DNA of 62,238 nucleotides from Burkholderiales bacterium Ga0077543 (GTDB taxonomy: Bacteria > Pseudomonadota > Gammaproteobacteria > Burkholderiales > Burkholderiaceae_C): positions 1-62,238 of the forward strand of contig LNET01000043.1 of assembly GCA_001464055.1 (NCBI GenBank), read 5' to 3'. The notes below the pieces were generated by a model that searched no databases, was not told the DNA's origin, and saw only the letters and a program-made list of their open reading frames with translations. Within the stretch, counting starts at the first letter, position 1, and each line of letters begins with the position of its first letter. Below are positions 43,927 through 54,020 of the stretch, one piece after another. The translations under genes were made by a program, and so were the position numbers.

Positions 43927-44927
43927 CAGATGACCTTCGCCCGCATCAGGTCGTTCGAGTTCAGCGCGCCGACGAGTCGGCCGTCGCCGTCGACCACCAG
44001 CACGCTGGTGATGCGATGTTGTTCCATCACGCCGGCGGCGTCTACCGCCAGCGCGTCGGCGCGCACCAGGCGCGGGCCGCGGTGCATCACGTCGGTGGCG
44101 GTCAGGGCGCGCAGGTCGGCACCGCATTCGATCAGGCGGCGCAGGTCACCGTCGGTGAAGATGCCCAGCGGCAGGCCTTCGCTGCTGGCCACGGCGGTGA
44201 AGCCCAGGCCCTTGCCGGTCATTTCGCGCAGCAGTGCGTTGAAGCTGGCTTCGGGCGCCACCACCGGCACCGCGTCGCCACTGCGCATCAGGTCGTGCAC
44301 ATGCATCAGCAGCTTGCGGCCCAGGCTGCCGCCCGGGTGGGAGCGGGCGAAGTCCTCCTCGCGGAAGCCGCGGGCGTCTAGCAAGGCCACGGCCAGCGCG
44401 TCGCCCAAGGCCATCTGGGCGGTGGTGCTTGCGGTGGGCGCCAGATTCAGCGGGCAGGCTTCTTCTTCGACCGCGCTGGATACCAGCCAGTCGCAATGCC
44501 TAGCCAGTGTCGACTGCGCCTTGCCAGTCATCGCGATCAGGGTCACGCCCAGACGACGCATCGCAGGCAGGATCGCGGCGAGTTCGTCACTCTCTCCGCT
44601 GTTGCTGATGGCCAACACCACGTCGCCCGACATCACCATGCCCAGGTCGCCGTGGCTGGCCTCGGCCGGGTGTACGAAAAACGCGGGTGTGCCGGTCGAT
44701 GCCAGGGTGGCCGCGATCTTGCGTCCGACATGGCCGCTCTTGCCCATGCCCATGACGATGACCCGGCCCCGGCATTCCAGCATGGCACGCACGGCGCCGG
44801 CAAATCCTTCGCCTTGCCGTGCGGACAGACCGAGCAGCGCGCGGGCCTCGATCTGGAAGGTGCGTTCGGCCAGTTCCAGCGCGCGGGCCGCATCGAAGCC
44901 AGGGTGCTGGGGCAGCGGCAAGTTCAT
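43926..44927 (-). CDS. kdsD: Arabinose-5-phosphate isomerase KdsD
   Basis: A 333-residue enzyme: N-terminal SIS domain (VIVMGMGKSGHVGRKIAATL, SNSGESDEL) and two C-terminal CBS domains (from about 205; GIFTDGDLRRL, VVDGDGRLVGALN). It makes arabinose-5-phosphate for KDO. First gene of the kdsD-kdsC-lptC unit; divergent from the antiporter gene with 41 bases between the starts. Confidence 0.95.
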   Translation of the reverse strand: MNLPLPQHPGFDAARALELAERTFQIEARALLGLSARQGEGFAGAVRAMLECRGRVIVMGMGKSGHVGRKIAATLASTGTPAFFVHPAEASHGDLGMVMSGDVVLAISNSGESDELAAILPAMRRLGVTLIAMTGKAQSTLARHCDWLVSSAVEEEACPLNLAPTASTTAQMALGDALAVALLDARGFREEDFARSHPGGSLGRKLLMHVHDLMRSGDAVPVVAPEASFNALLREMTGKGLGFTAVASSEGLPLGIFTDGDLRRLIECGADLRALTATDVMHRGPRLVRADALAVDAAGVMEQHRITSVLVVDGDGRLVGALNSNDLMRAKVI

Positions 44928-44968
44928 TCAGGAAACCCTCGAATACGATCGGGCATTCTAGGGATTCC

Positions 44969-46972
44969 ATGGCAAGCACCCTCGAACTCGTCCTGCTCTA
45001 TCTCGTCGCCGCGGTGCTCGGTGTCGTCGTCTGCCGCTCACTGAAGCTGCCGCCCATGCTGGGCTATCTGGTCGTGGGCGTGCTCATCGGCCCGAACGCG
45101 CTGGCCTTCGCGCAGGACAGTGCAGGCGTGAAGTACCTGGCCGAGTTCGGCGTGGTCTTCCTGATGTTCGTGATCGGGCTCGAATTCAACCTGCCCAAGC
45201 TCAAGAGCATGCGCACGCTGGTCTTCGGGCTGGGCTTGTCGCAGGTGTTCCTGACCATGGCCGGCACCCTGCTCGGCCACGGCCTGCTCGTCTGGGGCTA
45301 TGCGTGGGTGGTGGGCCGCGCCTGGGAAATGGACTGGCAGGGGGCGGTGGTGCTGGGCGGCGCCATCGCCATGAGCAGCACCGCCATCGTCGTCAAGCTG
45401 ATGGCCGAACGGCTGGAGATGGAAAGCGAACATGGCAAGCGCGTGATGGGCGTGCTGCTGTTCCAGGACCTGGCCGTGGTGCCGCTGCTGGTGCTGATTC
45501 CCGCCCTGGGGTCTTCGGGCCAGGACCTGATCACGGCGATGGCCCTGGCCGCGCTGAAGGCCACGGCGCTGCTGACCGTGCTGCTGGTCGGCGGCCAGCG
45601 CGTGATGCGCTGGTGGCTCACGCTGGTGGCCCGGCGCAAGAGCGAAGAACTGTTCATCCTGAACCTGCTGCTCATCACCCTGGGCCTGGCTTACCTGACT
45701 GAACACGCCGGCCTGAGCCTGGCACTCGGCGCGTTCGTCGCCGGCATGCTGGTGGCCGAGACCGAATACAAGCACCAGGTCGAGACCGACATCCGGCCCT
45801 TCCACGACGTGTTGCTCGGCCTGTTCTTCATCACCATCGGCATGAAGCTGGACTGGCGGCCGGTGCTCGACCAGTGGTTCCTGGTGCTGGCCCTGACCAC
45901 GCTGCCGGTGCTGGCCAAGTTCGTGCTGGTGGCGGCGCTGGCCCGCGCCTTCAAGGCCACGCCCGGGGTGGCCCTGCGCACCGGCCTGTATCTGGCGCAG
46001 GCCGGCGAGTTCGGCTTCGTGCTGCTGACGCTGGGCGCCGACCGCGGCATCGTGGCGCCCGAATGGGTGAGCCCGGTGCTGGCCAGCATGGTGCTGAGCA
46101 TGCTGGCCACGCCATTCCTCATCATGCACAGCGATCGCATCGTCAACAGGCTGTCGTCGAGCGACTGGCTGATGCAGTCGGTGGCTCTGACCACGATTGC
46201 CAAGCGCGCCATTTCCACCGAAGGCCACGTCATCATCTGCGGCTACGGCCGCAGCGGCCAGAACCTGGCCCGGCTGCTCGCGCCCGAGGGCATTCCTTAC
46301 ATGGCGCTGGACCTGGACCCCGACCGGGTGCGCCAGGCCGCCGCCGCCGGCCAGAGCGTGGTTTTCGGAGATGCCGCGCGCCTGCCCAGCCTGATGGCGG
46401 CCGGCCTGGCCCGTGCCGCAGCCGTCGTCATCAGCTACCACGACACCCCCAGCGCGCTGAAGATCCTGCGCCTGGTCCAGGAACATGCGCCCAAGGTGCC
46501 GGTGGTCGTGCGCACCATCGACGACAGCGAGATCGACAAACTGCGAGCCGCCGGCGCCACCGAGGTGGTGCCCGAGGCCGTGGAAGGCAGCCTGATGCTG
46601 GCCGGCCACGCGCTGGCGCTGGTGGGCGTGCCGATGGCGCGGGTGGTGCGCATCACGCGCGACGCCCGCGACGCCCGCTACGGCCTGCTGCGGGGCTATT
46701 TCCACGGTGCCGACGACGACACGGTGAGCGAACTGTCGGAGGCCCGACTGCGCAGCGTCACCCTGCCCGAAGCCGCGCGCTGCGCCGGCCAGACCCTGTC
46801 GCAGCTCGCGTTGCATGCGGTGGGCGTGAGCGTGGTGTCGGTGCGGCGGCACAGCGGCGGCGTGATCTCCGCGGCCGACGGCTTGCTGCTGCACGGCGGT
46901 GACACGCTGGTGCTGAGTGGTCTGCCCGAGGCGCTGGCGCTGGCCGAGGAAAAACTGCTGGGCGCGCGCTAG
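44969..46972 (+). CDS. CPA2-family cation/proton antiporter (KefB/YbaL-like)
   Basis: A 667-residue protein. About 12 membrane helices (residues 1-390) begin [21 protein letters not shown] and include [19 protein letters not shown] and [16 protein letters not shown] nucleotide-binding domain follows ([13 protein letters not shown] near 425), then RCK-C. Probably K+/H+ or Na+/H+ exchange, gated by a nucleotide or thiol. The KefB glutathione-binding set was not verified. Confidence 0.92.
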   Translation: MASTLELVLLYLVAAVLGVVVCRSLKLPPMLGYLVVGVLIGPNALAFAQDSAGVKYLAEFGVVFLMFVIGLEFNLPKLKSMRTLVFGLGLSQVFLTMAGTLLGHGLLVWGYAWVVGRAWEMDWQGAVVLGGAIAMSSTAIVVKLMAERLEMESEHGKRVMGVLLFQDLAVVPLLVLIPALGSSGQDLITAMALAALKATALLTVLLVGGQRVMRWWLTLVARRKSEELFILNLLLITLGLAYLTEHAGLSLALGAFVAGMLVAETEYKHQVETDIRPFHDVLLGLFFITIGMKLDWRPVLDQWFLVLALTTLPVLAKFVLVAALARAFKATPGVALRTGLYLAQAGEFGFVLLTLGADRGIVAPEWVSPVLASMVLSMLATPFLIMHSDRIVNRLSSSDWLMQSVALTTIAKRAISTEGHVIICGYGRSGQNLARLLAPEGIPYMALDLDPDRVRQAAAAGQSVVFGDAARLPSLMAAGLARAAAVVISYHDTPSALKILRLVQEHAPKVPVVVRTIDDSEIDKLRAAGATEVVPEAVEGSLMLAGHALALVGVPMARVVRITRDARDARYGLLRGYFHGADDDTVSELSEARLRSVTLPEAARCAGQTLSQLALHAVGVSVVSVRRHSGGVISAADGLLLHGGDTLVLSGLPEALALAEEKLLGAR

Positions 46973-46984
46973 GCGGCCCGCGCA

Positions 46985-47596
46985 ATGACCCCATCGCTGC
47001 GCTGCCGGCGCCAGCTGCGGGATCATTTGCGGGTGAACCAGCGACGCCTCATCCTGATCGGCGCCATCGGCTTGCCCTTGTCGGCGCGGGCCGACGAAGC
47101 CGTGGCCAAGCTGCTGCGCGAGGGCGGCGTCGTGCTGTCACTGCGCCATGCACTGGCCCCAGGCACCTTCGACCCGCCGCAGTTCAAGCTGGGCGACTGC
47201 AGCACTCAGCGCAACCTGAACGACGAGGGGCGCGCCCAGGCCCGGCGCATCGGCCAGTGGCTGGCACAGCGCCAGCTGGTTCCGGCGGCGGTGCGCAGCA
47301 GCCCCTGGTGCCGCTGCATGGACACCGCGACACTGGCCTTCGGTCGCAGCCAGGCCTGGGCGGCGCTGGGTTCGCCGCGTGGTGCCGACGAGACGACCAA
47401 CGCCCAGTCGCTGCGCGACCTGGTCGCCGCAGTGGCAACGGCGACGACCCAGCGCGGGCGTTTCGAAGCCTGGGTGACGCACCAGTTCGTGATGAACGGG
47501 CTGGTCGGCACGTCCACCAGCACGGGCGAAGGGCTGGTGCTGCGGACCGGCAGCGACGGCCGGCCGCAGGTCCTTGCTCGGCTGGTCGTGGCCTGA
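46985..47596 (+). CDS. Exported histidine-phosphatase superfamily protein
   Basis: About 203 residues. The catalytic motif is SLRHALAP (RHG replaced by RHA), with the second Arg/His region [12 protein letters not shown] and the late [11 protein letters not shown]. An N-terminal signal-like segment [19 protein letters not shown] suggests export; a GTG at 47033 would give a standard signal peptide and may be the real start. Substrate unknown. Confidence 0.78.
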   Translation: MTPSLRCRRQLRDHLRVNQRRLILIGAIGLPLSARADEAVAKLLREGGVVLSLRHALAPGTFDPPQFKLGDCSTQRNLNDEGRAQARRIGQWLAQRQLVPAAVRSSPWCRCMDTATLAFGRSQAWAALGSPRGADETTNAQSLRDLVAAVATATTQRGRFEAWVTHQFVMNGLVGTSTSTGEGLVLRTGSDGRPQVLARLVVA

Positions 47597-47634
47597 GCCT
47601 TGCAGCCGCAGGCATGGCGGCACAATCCGCAGTC

Positions 47635-48174
47635 ATGACGCCCGCCCAGACCATCCGTGCCCATATCCGCACCGTGCCCGACTGGCCCGCGCCGGGCGTG
47701 CAGTTCCGCGACATCACGCCATTGCTGGCCAACCCGAAGGTCTTCCGCATCCTCATCGACGAGTTCGTGCACCGGTACTTCGACGTCAAGCCCAGTGCCA
47801 TCGCGGGGCTGGACGCACGCGGCTTCATCATCGGTGCCGTGGTGGCCTACGAGCTGAACGTCGGCTTCGTGCCGATCCGCAAGAAGGGCAAACTGCCGTT
47901 CACGACGGTGGAAGAAACCTACGAGCTGGAATACGGCAGCGCCACGGTGGAAATGCACACCGATGCCGTCAAGCCGGGCGACAGGGTCGTGCTCATCGAC
48001 GACCTGATCGCCACTGGCGGCACGATGATGGCGGGCAAGAAACTGCTCGAACGCCTGGGAGCCCAGGTCATCGAAGGTGCGGCCATCGTCGACCTGCCGG
48101 AACTGGAAGGCTCGGCCAGGCTGCGCGCCGCCGGGCTGCCGCTGTTCACGCTGGTGGACTTCGCCGGACATTGA
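47635..48174 (+). CDS. apt: Adenine phosphoribosyltransferase
   Basis: A 179-residue purine-salvage enzyme. Family blocks: [43 protein letters not shown], and the PRPP motif [14 protein letters not shown]. Converts adenine and PRPP to AMP. Not clearly co-transcribed with the neighbours. Confidence 0.96.
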   Translation: MTPAQTIRAHIRTVPDWPAPGVQFRDITPLLANPKVFRILIDEFVHRYFDVKPSAIAGLDARGFIIGAVVAYELNVGFVPIRKKGKLPFTTVEETYELEYGSATVEMHTDAVKPGDRVVLIDDLIATGGTMMAGKKLLERLGAQVIEGAAIVDLPELEGSARLRAAGLPLFTLVDFAGH

Positions 48175-48243
48175 GCCCGAGCCCGGCGGCCCGCCTTGTG
48201 GCCTAATCGCGGGCTGTCCAGAAATTTCCCAGCAGAGTCCACC

Positions 48244-48414
48244 ATGGCCAACAAGATCAGAACCGAAGCCGACCGCAAGGCCACCCCGCGTCCGGCGCCC
48301 GCTGCCGGGACCAATGCCCGTGTCAACGGCGGCGGCCAGCGCATCAGCCTGGAACGTGGTTCGCACACGCGCAGCAAGAAGAACCCCGGCAAGCGCCCCG
48401 GCAAAGGCGGCTGA
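48244..48414 (+). CDS. Small very basic protein of unknown function
   Basis: Fifty-six residues, strongly basic and low in hydrophobic amino acids: MANKIRTEADRKATPRP at the start and SHTRSKKNPGKRPGKGG at the end. The sequence CAGCAGAG lies about 12 bases before the ATG. It may bind nucleic acid; no family is recognised. It lies alone between apt and the COG2509 gene in the same direction. Confidence 0.55.
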   Translation: MANKIRTEADRKATPRPAPAAGTNARVNGGGQRISLERGSHTRSKKNPGKRPGKGG

Positions 48415-48475
48415 CGCCCCCCGGCGCACGACCGCGTGCGCCGCGGCCGGCCCCGTGTGAATCCACATTGCCGCC

Positions 48476-50170
48476 GTGCCCATGATCCGAATCACCGAAC
48501 TCCGGTTGCCGCTGGACCACCCGGCGGCTGACCTGCGACCGGCCGTCCTGGCGCGTCTGGGCCTGGCCGACGACGAGTTGCAGGCCTTCACCGTCTTCAA
48601 GCGCAGCTTCGACGCGCGCAAGAGGTCGGCCATCGTCCTGATCTACACGCTGGACTGCGTGCTGGCCCCGGGCGTGGACGAAGGCGCTTTGCTCCAGCGC
48701 TTCGAACGCGACCCGCACATCAGGCCCAGCCCGGACACGGCTTACCGCCTGGTCACCCACGCCCCAGCCGATTTCCGGGCCAGCGGCCGGGCGCGTCCGG
48801 TCGTCATCGGTTTCGGCCCCTGCGGCCTGTTCGCCGCGCTGGTGCTGGCGCAGATGGGGCTGGCGCCGATCGTGCTGGAACGGGGCCGCCCGGTGCGTGA
48901 ACGCACCAAGGACACCTGGGGCCTGTGGCGCCAGGGGGTGCTGAACCCCGACAGCAACGTGCAGTTCGGCGAAGGCGGCGCAGGCACCTTCAGCGACGGC
49001 AAGCTCTGGAGCCAGATCAGCGACCCGCGCCACCTCACGCGCAAGGTGCTCACCGAATTCGTCAAGGCCGGCGCGCCCGAAGAGATCCTGTTCGTGGCCA
49101 AGCCGCATATCGGCACCTTCAGGCTGGTGAGCATGATCGAGAAGATGCGCGCCGACATCGAGGCCCTGGGTGGCGAGATCCGCTTCGGCCAGCGTGTGAC
49201 CGACCTGCGCATCGAAGCCAGCGCCCTGGGCGGCCGGCGCGTGCGCGGCGTGGTGCTGGCCGGTGGCGAAGAAATAGCGGCCAGCCACGTCGTCATGGCC
49301 CTGGGCCACAGCGCGCGCGACACCTTCGTGATGCTGGCCGAGCGCGGCGTCTACCTGGAAGCCAAGCCGTTTTCCATCGGCTTTCGCGTCGAACACCCGC
49401 AAGGCGTGATCGACCGCGCCCGGTTTGGCGCCAGCGCCGGCCACCCCATCCTGGGTGCGGCCGACTACAAGCTCGTTCACCACGCCAGCAACGGCCGCTC
49501 GGTCTACAGCTTCTGCATGTGCCCTGGCGGCACGGTGGTGGCCGCGACCAGTGAACCTGAGCGTGTGGTCACCAACGGCATGAGCCAGTACAGCCGCAAC
49601 GAACGCAATGCCAATGCCGGCATCGTCGTGGGTATCTCGCCCCAGGACTACCGTCAGGACGGCAGGAAGAACGGCCCGGTGAACCCGCTGGACGGCATGG
49701 CCTTCCAGCGTATCTGGGAAAGCCGGGCGTTCGAACTGGGCGGCGGCGGCTACCTCGCCCCCGGTCAACGGGTGGGCGACTTCGTCAAGCGCCGGCCGTC
49801 CACCGCCTTCGACACGGTGCAGCCGTCCTACAAGCCCGGCGTCACGCCCACCGACCTGGCCCAACCCGGCCGCGGCAGCCTGCCCGACTACGCGCTGGAC
49901 GCCATCCGCGAGGCCCTTCCGGCGTTCGAACGCCAGATCAAGGGCTTTGCGATGCCCGACGCGCTGCTCACGGGCGTCGAAACCCGCACGTCTTCGCCGC
50001 TGCGCATCACCCGTGGCAAGAACTACCAGAGCCTGAATGTGGCAGGCCTGTACCCGGCCGGCGAAGGGGCGGGGTATGCGGGAGGGATCATGTCTGCCGG
50101 CGTCGACGGGATCGAGGTGGCCGAGGCGCTGGCGGTCGACCTGCTGGGCGTGTCGGCTGCGGGCGACTGA
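48476..50170 (+). CDS. COG2509-type FAD-dependent oxidoreductase
   Basis: A 564-residue protein. Residues 1-95 are an unusual N-terminal domain (DELQAFTVFKRSFDARKRS). The FAD-binding VVIGFGPCGLFAALVL is at about 105, then NSNVQFGEGGAGTFSDGKL-type segment (PDSNVQFGEGGAGTFSDGKL), MCPGGTVVAATSEP, and a C-terminal GEGAGYAGGIMSAG. The family is widely conserved but its reaction is not known. Start GTG 48476 or ATG 48482. Confidence 0.9.
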   Translation: MPMIRITELRLPLDHPAADLRPAVLARLGLADDELQAFTVFKRSFDARKRSAIVLIYTLDCVLAPGVDEGALLQRFERDPHIRPSPDTAYRLVTHAPADFRASGRARPVVIGFGPCGLFAALVLAQMGLAPIVLERGRPVRERTKDTWGLWRQGVLNPDSNVQFGEGGAGTFSDGKLWSQISDPRHLTRKVLTEFVKAGAPEEILFVAKPHIGTFRLVSMIEKMRADIEALGGEIRFGQRVTDLRIEASALGGRRVRGVVLAGGEEIAASHVVMALGHSARDTFVMLAERGVYLEAKPFSIGFRVEHPQGVIDRARFGASAGHPILGAADYKLVHHASNGRSVYSFCMCPGGTVVAATSEPERVVTNGMSQYSRNERNANAGIVVGISPQDYRQDGRKNGPVNPLDGMAFQRIWESRAFELGGGGYLAPGQRVGDFVKRRPSTAFDTVQPSYKPGVTPTDLAQPGRGSLPDYALDAIREALPAFERQIKGFAMPDALLTGVETRTSSPLRITRGKNYQSLNVAGLYPAGEGAGYAGGIMSAGVDGIEVAEALAVDLLGVSAAGD

Positions 50171-50353
50171 CGACGCGGGTCCCGGGCGAATCGCCGGATC
50201 TCGGGGATCGGGTCGCGGGCAGAGGGCCCGCGTGCGCGCGCTTCACCCACCGGGCTGGGGAAAGCAGGCTGCGTTGGTCGCGAATTCTTGGCATGTTCTC
50301 CGTTAGCCTCGGCAACACGGCGTTTCATCCCGGAACCCGGCCGGGAGCCCCGC

Positions 50354-50920
50354 ATGGAACCGCTGACCGTGACCTTGCGCGCCGCCCATGCCGGAGACCG
50401 CAGCGCCGCCGATCGCGCCTACGCCAGCCTCTACCCCGAGCTGCTCGTCGTCGCCCGTGCGCGCCTTCGCCGGCACCAGCCGCACACCCTGCTGGACACC
50501 CAGGCCCTGGTGCACGAAAGCTTCCTGCGCTTCGTCCGCGGCGACAAGCTGCAGATCGAAGACCGCCGACACTTCTTCGCCTATGCGGCCACGATGATGC
50601 GCCACATCATCATCGACCACGTGCGTGCGCGGCAGGCGGCCCGGCGCGGCGGTGGAGCGCAAAGGGTCACGCTGGCCACCGACATGGGGGCCTCGGCGCT
50701 GGCCCAATCCGGGCCCGATGCGGCAGATGTGCTCGACGTCGACCGCGTTCTGGCTGAACTGGAAGCCTTGGACGCGACGCTGGCGCGGGTGGTGGAAATG
50801 CGCTACTTCGGCGGTTGCGACGACGCTGAAATCGCCCTGGCCCTGAACGTCACCGACCGCACCGTGCGCCGCTATTGGGTGAAGGCCCGGGCCTACATGC
50901 TGCTTCGCCTGCGCGACTGA
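50354..50920 (+). CDS. ECF sigma factor (TIGR02999/Sig-X6 type)
   Basis: A 188-residue group IV sigma factor. Sigma2 is LYPELLVVARARLRRHQPHTLL..., with the QALVHESFLRF block typical of the Xanthomonas/Burkholderiales Ser/Thr-kinase-linked ECF subgroup; sigma4 is RVVEMRYFGGCDDAEIALALN. The ATG at 50354 follows GGGAG. No anti-sigma gene is adjacent; the kinase gene that follows after 99 bases is the expected partner. Confidence 0.92.
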   Translation: MEPLTVTLRAAHAGDRSAADRAYASLYPELLVVARARLRRHQPHTLLDTQALVHESFLRFVRGDKLQIEDRRHFFAYAATMMRHIIIDHVRARQAARRGGGAQRVTLATDMGASALAQSGPDAADVLDVDRVLAELEALDATLARVVEMRYFGGCDDAEIALALNVTDRTVRRYWVKARAYMLLRLRD

Positions 50921-51019
50921 CGTTTCCTGCCAGCGGCGCGTGTCCGTGCCGGGCGCCATGCCGGGTGTCCGCCGAAGCCCGGCGTTTGCGTATGGCGTGC
51001 AGAGCCTTCAGGAACCACC

Positions 51020-53845
51020 ATGCAGATCTCCCCGCAACTCTGGCCCCGCGTCTCTCAGCTCTTCGACGAAGGCTGCGAAATCAGCGGCGCTGCTCGCAGC
51101 GCCTGGCTGGCGCGTCTGGCCGTGACCGATCCCGGCTGCGCGGCGGCGGTTCGCGAACTGCTGCGGGCCAGCGATGAGGCGCCGGGCGCGCGTGAACTGC
51201 GGGCCACCTCGCTCGATGGCCTGCGCTGGAGCGCATTGGACGCCGCTGCCCGTGGCCACGGCCTGGCGGCCGGCGACCGGCTGGGCCCCTACAGCCTGGT
51301 GAAGCTCCTGGGCGAAGGCGGCATGGCCAGCGTCTGGGAAGCCGAGCAGACCGCCGGCGTGCTGCGGCGCGTGGCCTTGAAGGTGCTGCACGGCCGTTTG
51401 GAGACGGGCAGCGCCGAATGGCGACGCTTCGCCCAGGAGCGCGACCTCCTGGCCGGTCTCGAGCACCCCCACATTGCGCGACTGTACGACGCTGGCGTCA
51501 TCGCGGCCGGCGAAGGACTGTCCGTGGCCTACCTCGCGATGGAGCTCATCAGCGGCGAGCCAGTGACCGTGCATTGCCAGGCCCGGGGCCTGAACGTGCA
51601 GCAGCGCCTGGCACTGTTCGACCAGGTGCTGGCCGCCGTCGGCCACGCCCATGCCCGGCTCGTGGTGCACGGCGACCTGAAGCCCGGCAACATTCTCGTC
51701 ACGCCCTCGGGCCACGTGAGCCTGCTCGACTTCGGCATTGCCCGCTTGCTGGGTGAAGGCAGCAGTGGCGAAGCGCGCAGCTTCACGCCCGAGACCGCGT
51801 CCCCGGAGCAGCTGGCCGGGCAGCCGCTGAGCACGGCTTCGGACGTCTATTCGCTGGGCGTGGTGCTGTACGAACTGCTGACTGGGCAGCGCCCCTACTG
51901 CATCGACCTGCAGGCAGCCGATCTGCCGGCCCAGGTGCGCGCCGCCCAGATCGCACCGCCCAGCCGCGCCGGCGCCGATGCCGCCCGCTTCGGCATGAGG
52001 CCGCGGCGGCTGCAGCGCGCCTTGGCCGGCGACCTGGACGCGATCGTCGCGCGCGCGCTGCAGCCCGACCCGGCTGCGCGCTACGCCGGCGTTGGCGAGC
52101 TGGCCGACGAATTGCGGCGCCACCGCAGCCACCGGCCCGTGGTCGCGCGCCGCGGCGGTGCGGTCTACTGCGCCCGGCGCTTCGCGCAGCGCCACCGCTG
52201 GCTGCTGACCGGCACCGCCGCTGTCGCGCTGGCCCTGGGTGGCGGGCTGGCCGTGGCGACGACCCAGGCACGCGAAGCCCGGCTGCAGCGCGACGCCGCA
52301 CTCGAGCGCCAGCGCGTGGGCCAGGCCCTGCAGGCCTTTGCCGGCGAGATGATGGGCATGGCCGGGCCCGACGGCCAGGCGCTCAGCGCCGAGCAGGTCG
52401 TCGACCACGCCGAACGCGTGGCACGCCGAGCCTATGCACAGCAGCCCGAAGTGCTGGCCGAGGTGCTGCTGCTCATCGGGGGCAAGAACACCTCGCTGCA
52501 GCGCCCCGATGCACGCCAGCGTGCCTACGAAGACGGCATGCGCCTGGCCGCCGCCAGCGTGCCTGGCAGCGCGCTGCACTGGCAGCTGCAGTGTCGCGCC
52601 GTGGCGCTGGATGCCGATGACGCAGCGGCGCGGCTGGTGGCACTGTCGGCCGGCGTACCTCGGGCACCGGCCTACGCCTTGGCACGCTACGACTGCCATT
52701 CCTACGCCGCCACGCTGCTGGCGTGGCAGGGCCGCGGCGATGCCGCCGAGGCTCACGCCCAGGCCTCCGAGGACGCACTCGCCGGCCAGCCGCAGGCCCG
52801 TGCCGTGCTGCCCGACGTGCACGAGACCCGCGCCGATGTGGCGCGCAGCCGCGGCCAACTGGCGCTGGCCGATGGCCACTACCGCCAGGCCGTCGAGGCC
52901 CTGCACGACAGCGGCCGTGCCAGCACCCTGCGCAGCGCCGTGTTGCTGAATTACCGTGCCGTGATGCACCTGGGAATGGGCCGGCCGCTGCAGGCGCTGG
53001 GCTTCTCGGAGCAGGCCCAGGGTGTACTGGCCGGCATGAGCGCCGGGGCGGCCATGCCTGGCTACATGCATGCCAACATGGGCACCGCCCTGTTGCAGCT
53101 GGGTCGGCTCGACGAGGCCGAGGCCAGCCTGGTGCGCGCCGTGCAGCGCGCGCGCCAGACCGCTTCGGCCCGTTACCTCTTCAATGCGCAGGGGCGGCTG
53201 GCCGAGCTGTGGCTGCTGCGCGGCCGCACCGCCGACGCCGCCAGTCTGCTGGCCGAACGCGACCGCAGCCCGCTGGCCGCGGGCGATGCCGGGCTGGCGG
53301 CCTCGGCCGCACTGGGCACGGCGCGCCTGGCGCTGGCGCGCGGCCTGCCCGTCGAGGCGGCCGCCCGCTTGCAGCAGGTCTTGCCGTCGCTGCAAGCCAA
53401 CCCCTTCCAGCGCGCCCAACTCGTCGAAGCCCAGTTGCTGCTGGGCCAGGCGGCTCTGGCCCGCGGCGACCGGCCTGCGGCGCGCGAGGCGGCGTTGCGG
53501 GTGCAGGCGCTGGTGCTTGCGCTGGTGCAGGTGCCGTCCGGGCCGCAGCCGCAGCCGCAGCCGCAGCCAACGGCCGAGGCCGAGGCCGAGGCCGGCCTCA
53601 TGGGCCGCCGGGCGGTGTTCGAACCGTCGCTGCAGGCCGGCCGCGCGGCGCAGCTGCTGGCGTTGTCGGTCGGGCCAGGTGCGCAGGCCGACCCCGCCCT
53701 GGCGGCACGTGCACACGCCGAAGCTGCCCGGCACTACGCGGCAACGCTGGGGTCCGGGCATGAAAGCACGCGCGGTGCGCAGGCCGCCGCCGCGGCCACT
53801 GCCGCAGCGCAGGCTGCTGCGGCGTCCAGCCCCGCGCCCCGCTGA
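51020..53845 (+). CDS. Membrane-anchored Ser/Thr protein kinase with TPR-like extracytoplasmic part
   Basis: A 941-residue PknB-type kinase. Kinase domain about 88-365: GEGGMASV P-loop, Lys121, catalytic HGDLKPGN (217-224; HRD is HGD), DFG237-239, SPEQLAG. One membrane helix near 395-415 (LLTGTAAVALALGGGLAVA). The long C-terminal part is Ala/Leu-rich, TPR-like, and ends in a (PQ)n(AE)n repeat region. It probably phosphorylates or signals through the ECF sigma factor encoded just upstream. Confidence 0.9.
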   Translation: MQISPQLWPRVSQLFDEGCEISGAARSAWLARLAVTDPGCAAAVRELLRASDEAPGARELRATSLDGLRWSALDAAARGHGLAAGDRLGPYSLVKLLGEGGMASVWEAEQTAGVLRRVALKVLHGRLETGSAEWRRFAQERDLLAGLEHPHIARLYDAGVIAAGEGLSVAYLAMELISGEPVTVHCQARGLNVQQRLALFDQVLAAVGHAHARLVVHGDLKPGNILVTPSGHVSLLDFGIARLLGEGSSGEARSFTPETASPEQLAGQPLSTASDVYSLGVVLYELLTGQRPYCIDLQAADLPAQVRAAQIAPPSRAGADAARFGMRPRRLQRALAGDLDAIVARALQPDPAARYAGVGELADELRRHRSHRPVVARRGGAVYCARRFAQRHRWLLTGTAAVALALGGGLAVATTQAREARLQRDAALERQRVGQALQAFAGEMMGMAGPDGQALSAEQVVDHAERVARRAYAQQPEVLAEVLLLIGGKNTSLQRPDARQRAYEDGMRLAAASVPGSALHWQLQCRAVALDADDAAARLVALSAGVPRAPAYALARYDCHSYAATLLAWQGRGDAAEAHAQASEDALAGQPQARAVLPDVHETRADVARSRGQLALADGHYRQAVEALHDSGRASTLRSAVLLNYRAVMHLGMGRPLQALGFSEQAQGVLAGMSAGAAMPGYMHANMGTALLQLGRLDEAEASLVRAVQRARQTASARYLFNAQGRLAELWLLRGRTADAASLLAERDRSPLAAGDAGLAASAALGTARLALARGLPVEAAARLQQVLPSLQANPFQRAQLVEAQLLLGQAALARGDRPAAREAALRVQALVLALVQVPSGPQPQPQPQPTAEAEAEAGLMGRRAVFEPSLQAGRAAQLLALSVGPGAQADPALAARAHAEAARHYAATLGSGHESTRGAQAAAAATAAAQAAAASSPAPR
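53542..53594 (+). repeat. In-frame 6-base tandem repeats in the kinase gene
   Basis: About four GCAGCC units followed by three to four GAGGCC units encode PQPQPQPQP and AEAEAEA. Six-base units change length without changing frame, so slippage would vary this linker. Confidence 0.75.
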
Positions 53846-53889
53846 CCCCCCCGGACAGGGGGGCTCCTGGGCGGCGGCCTGTCCGCCGC
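53845..53889. other. Two tandem GC hairpins after the kinase gene
   Basis: CCCCCC-GGACA-GGGGGG (53846-53862) and GGCGGCGG-CCTGT-CCGCCGCC (53869-53889). Neither has a T-tract. They lie in the 175-base gap before the HAF-repeat gene and could slow transcription or protect mRNA ends. Confidence 0.4.
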
Positions 53890-54020
53890 CAGCCAGCCCG
53901 TCCGTACTGCATGGGGTCGAGGGCGCTTCGGCCTTCGGCCCGATGGCGTCACCCAGGAACCTGGCGCGCCATCGCAGAGCGAGCCGCCCGGACAGAACCC
54001 CCACGCTGCAGGAACCACCC

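Noticed and set aside
45038..47026. A 660-codon antisense frame opposite the antiporter
   Set aside because: His/Gln-rich translation with no domain; the plus strand encodes a clear CPA2 antiporter.
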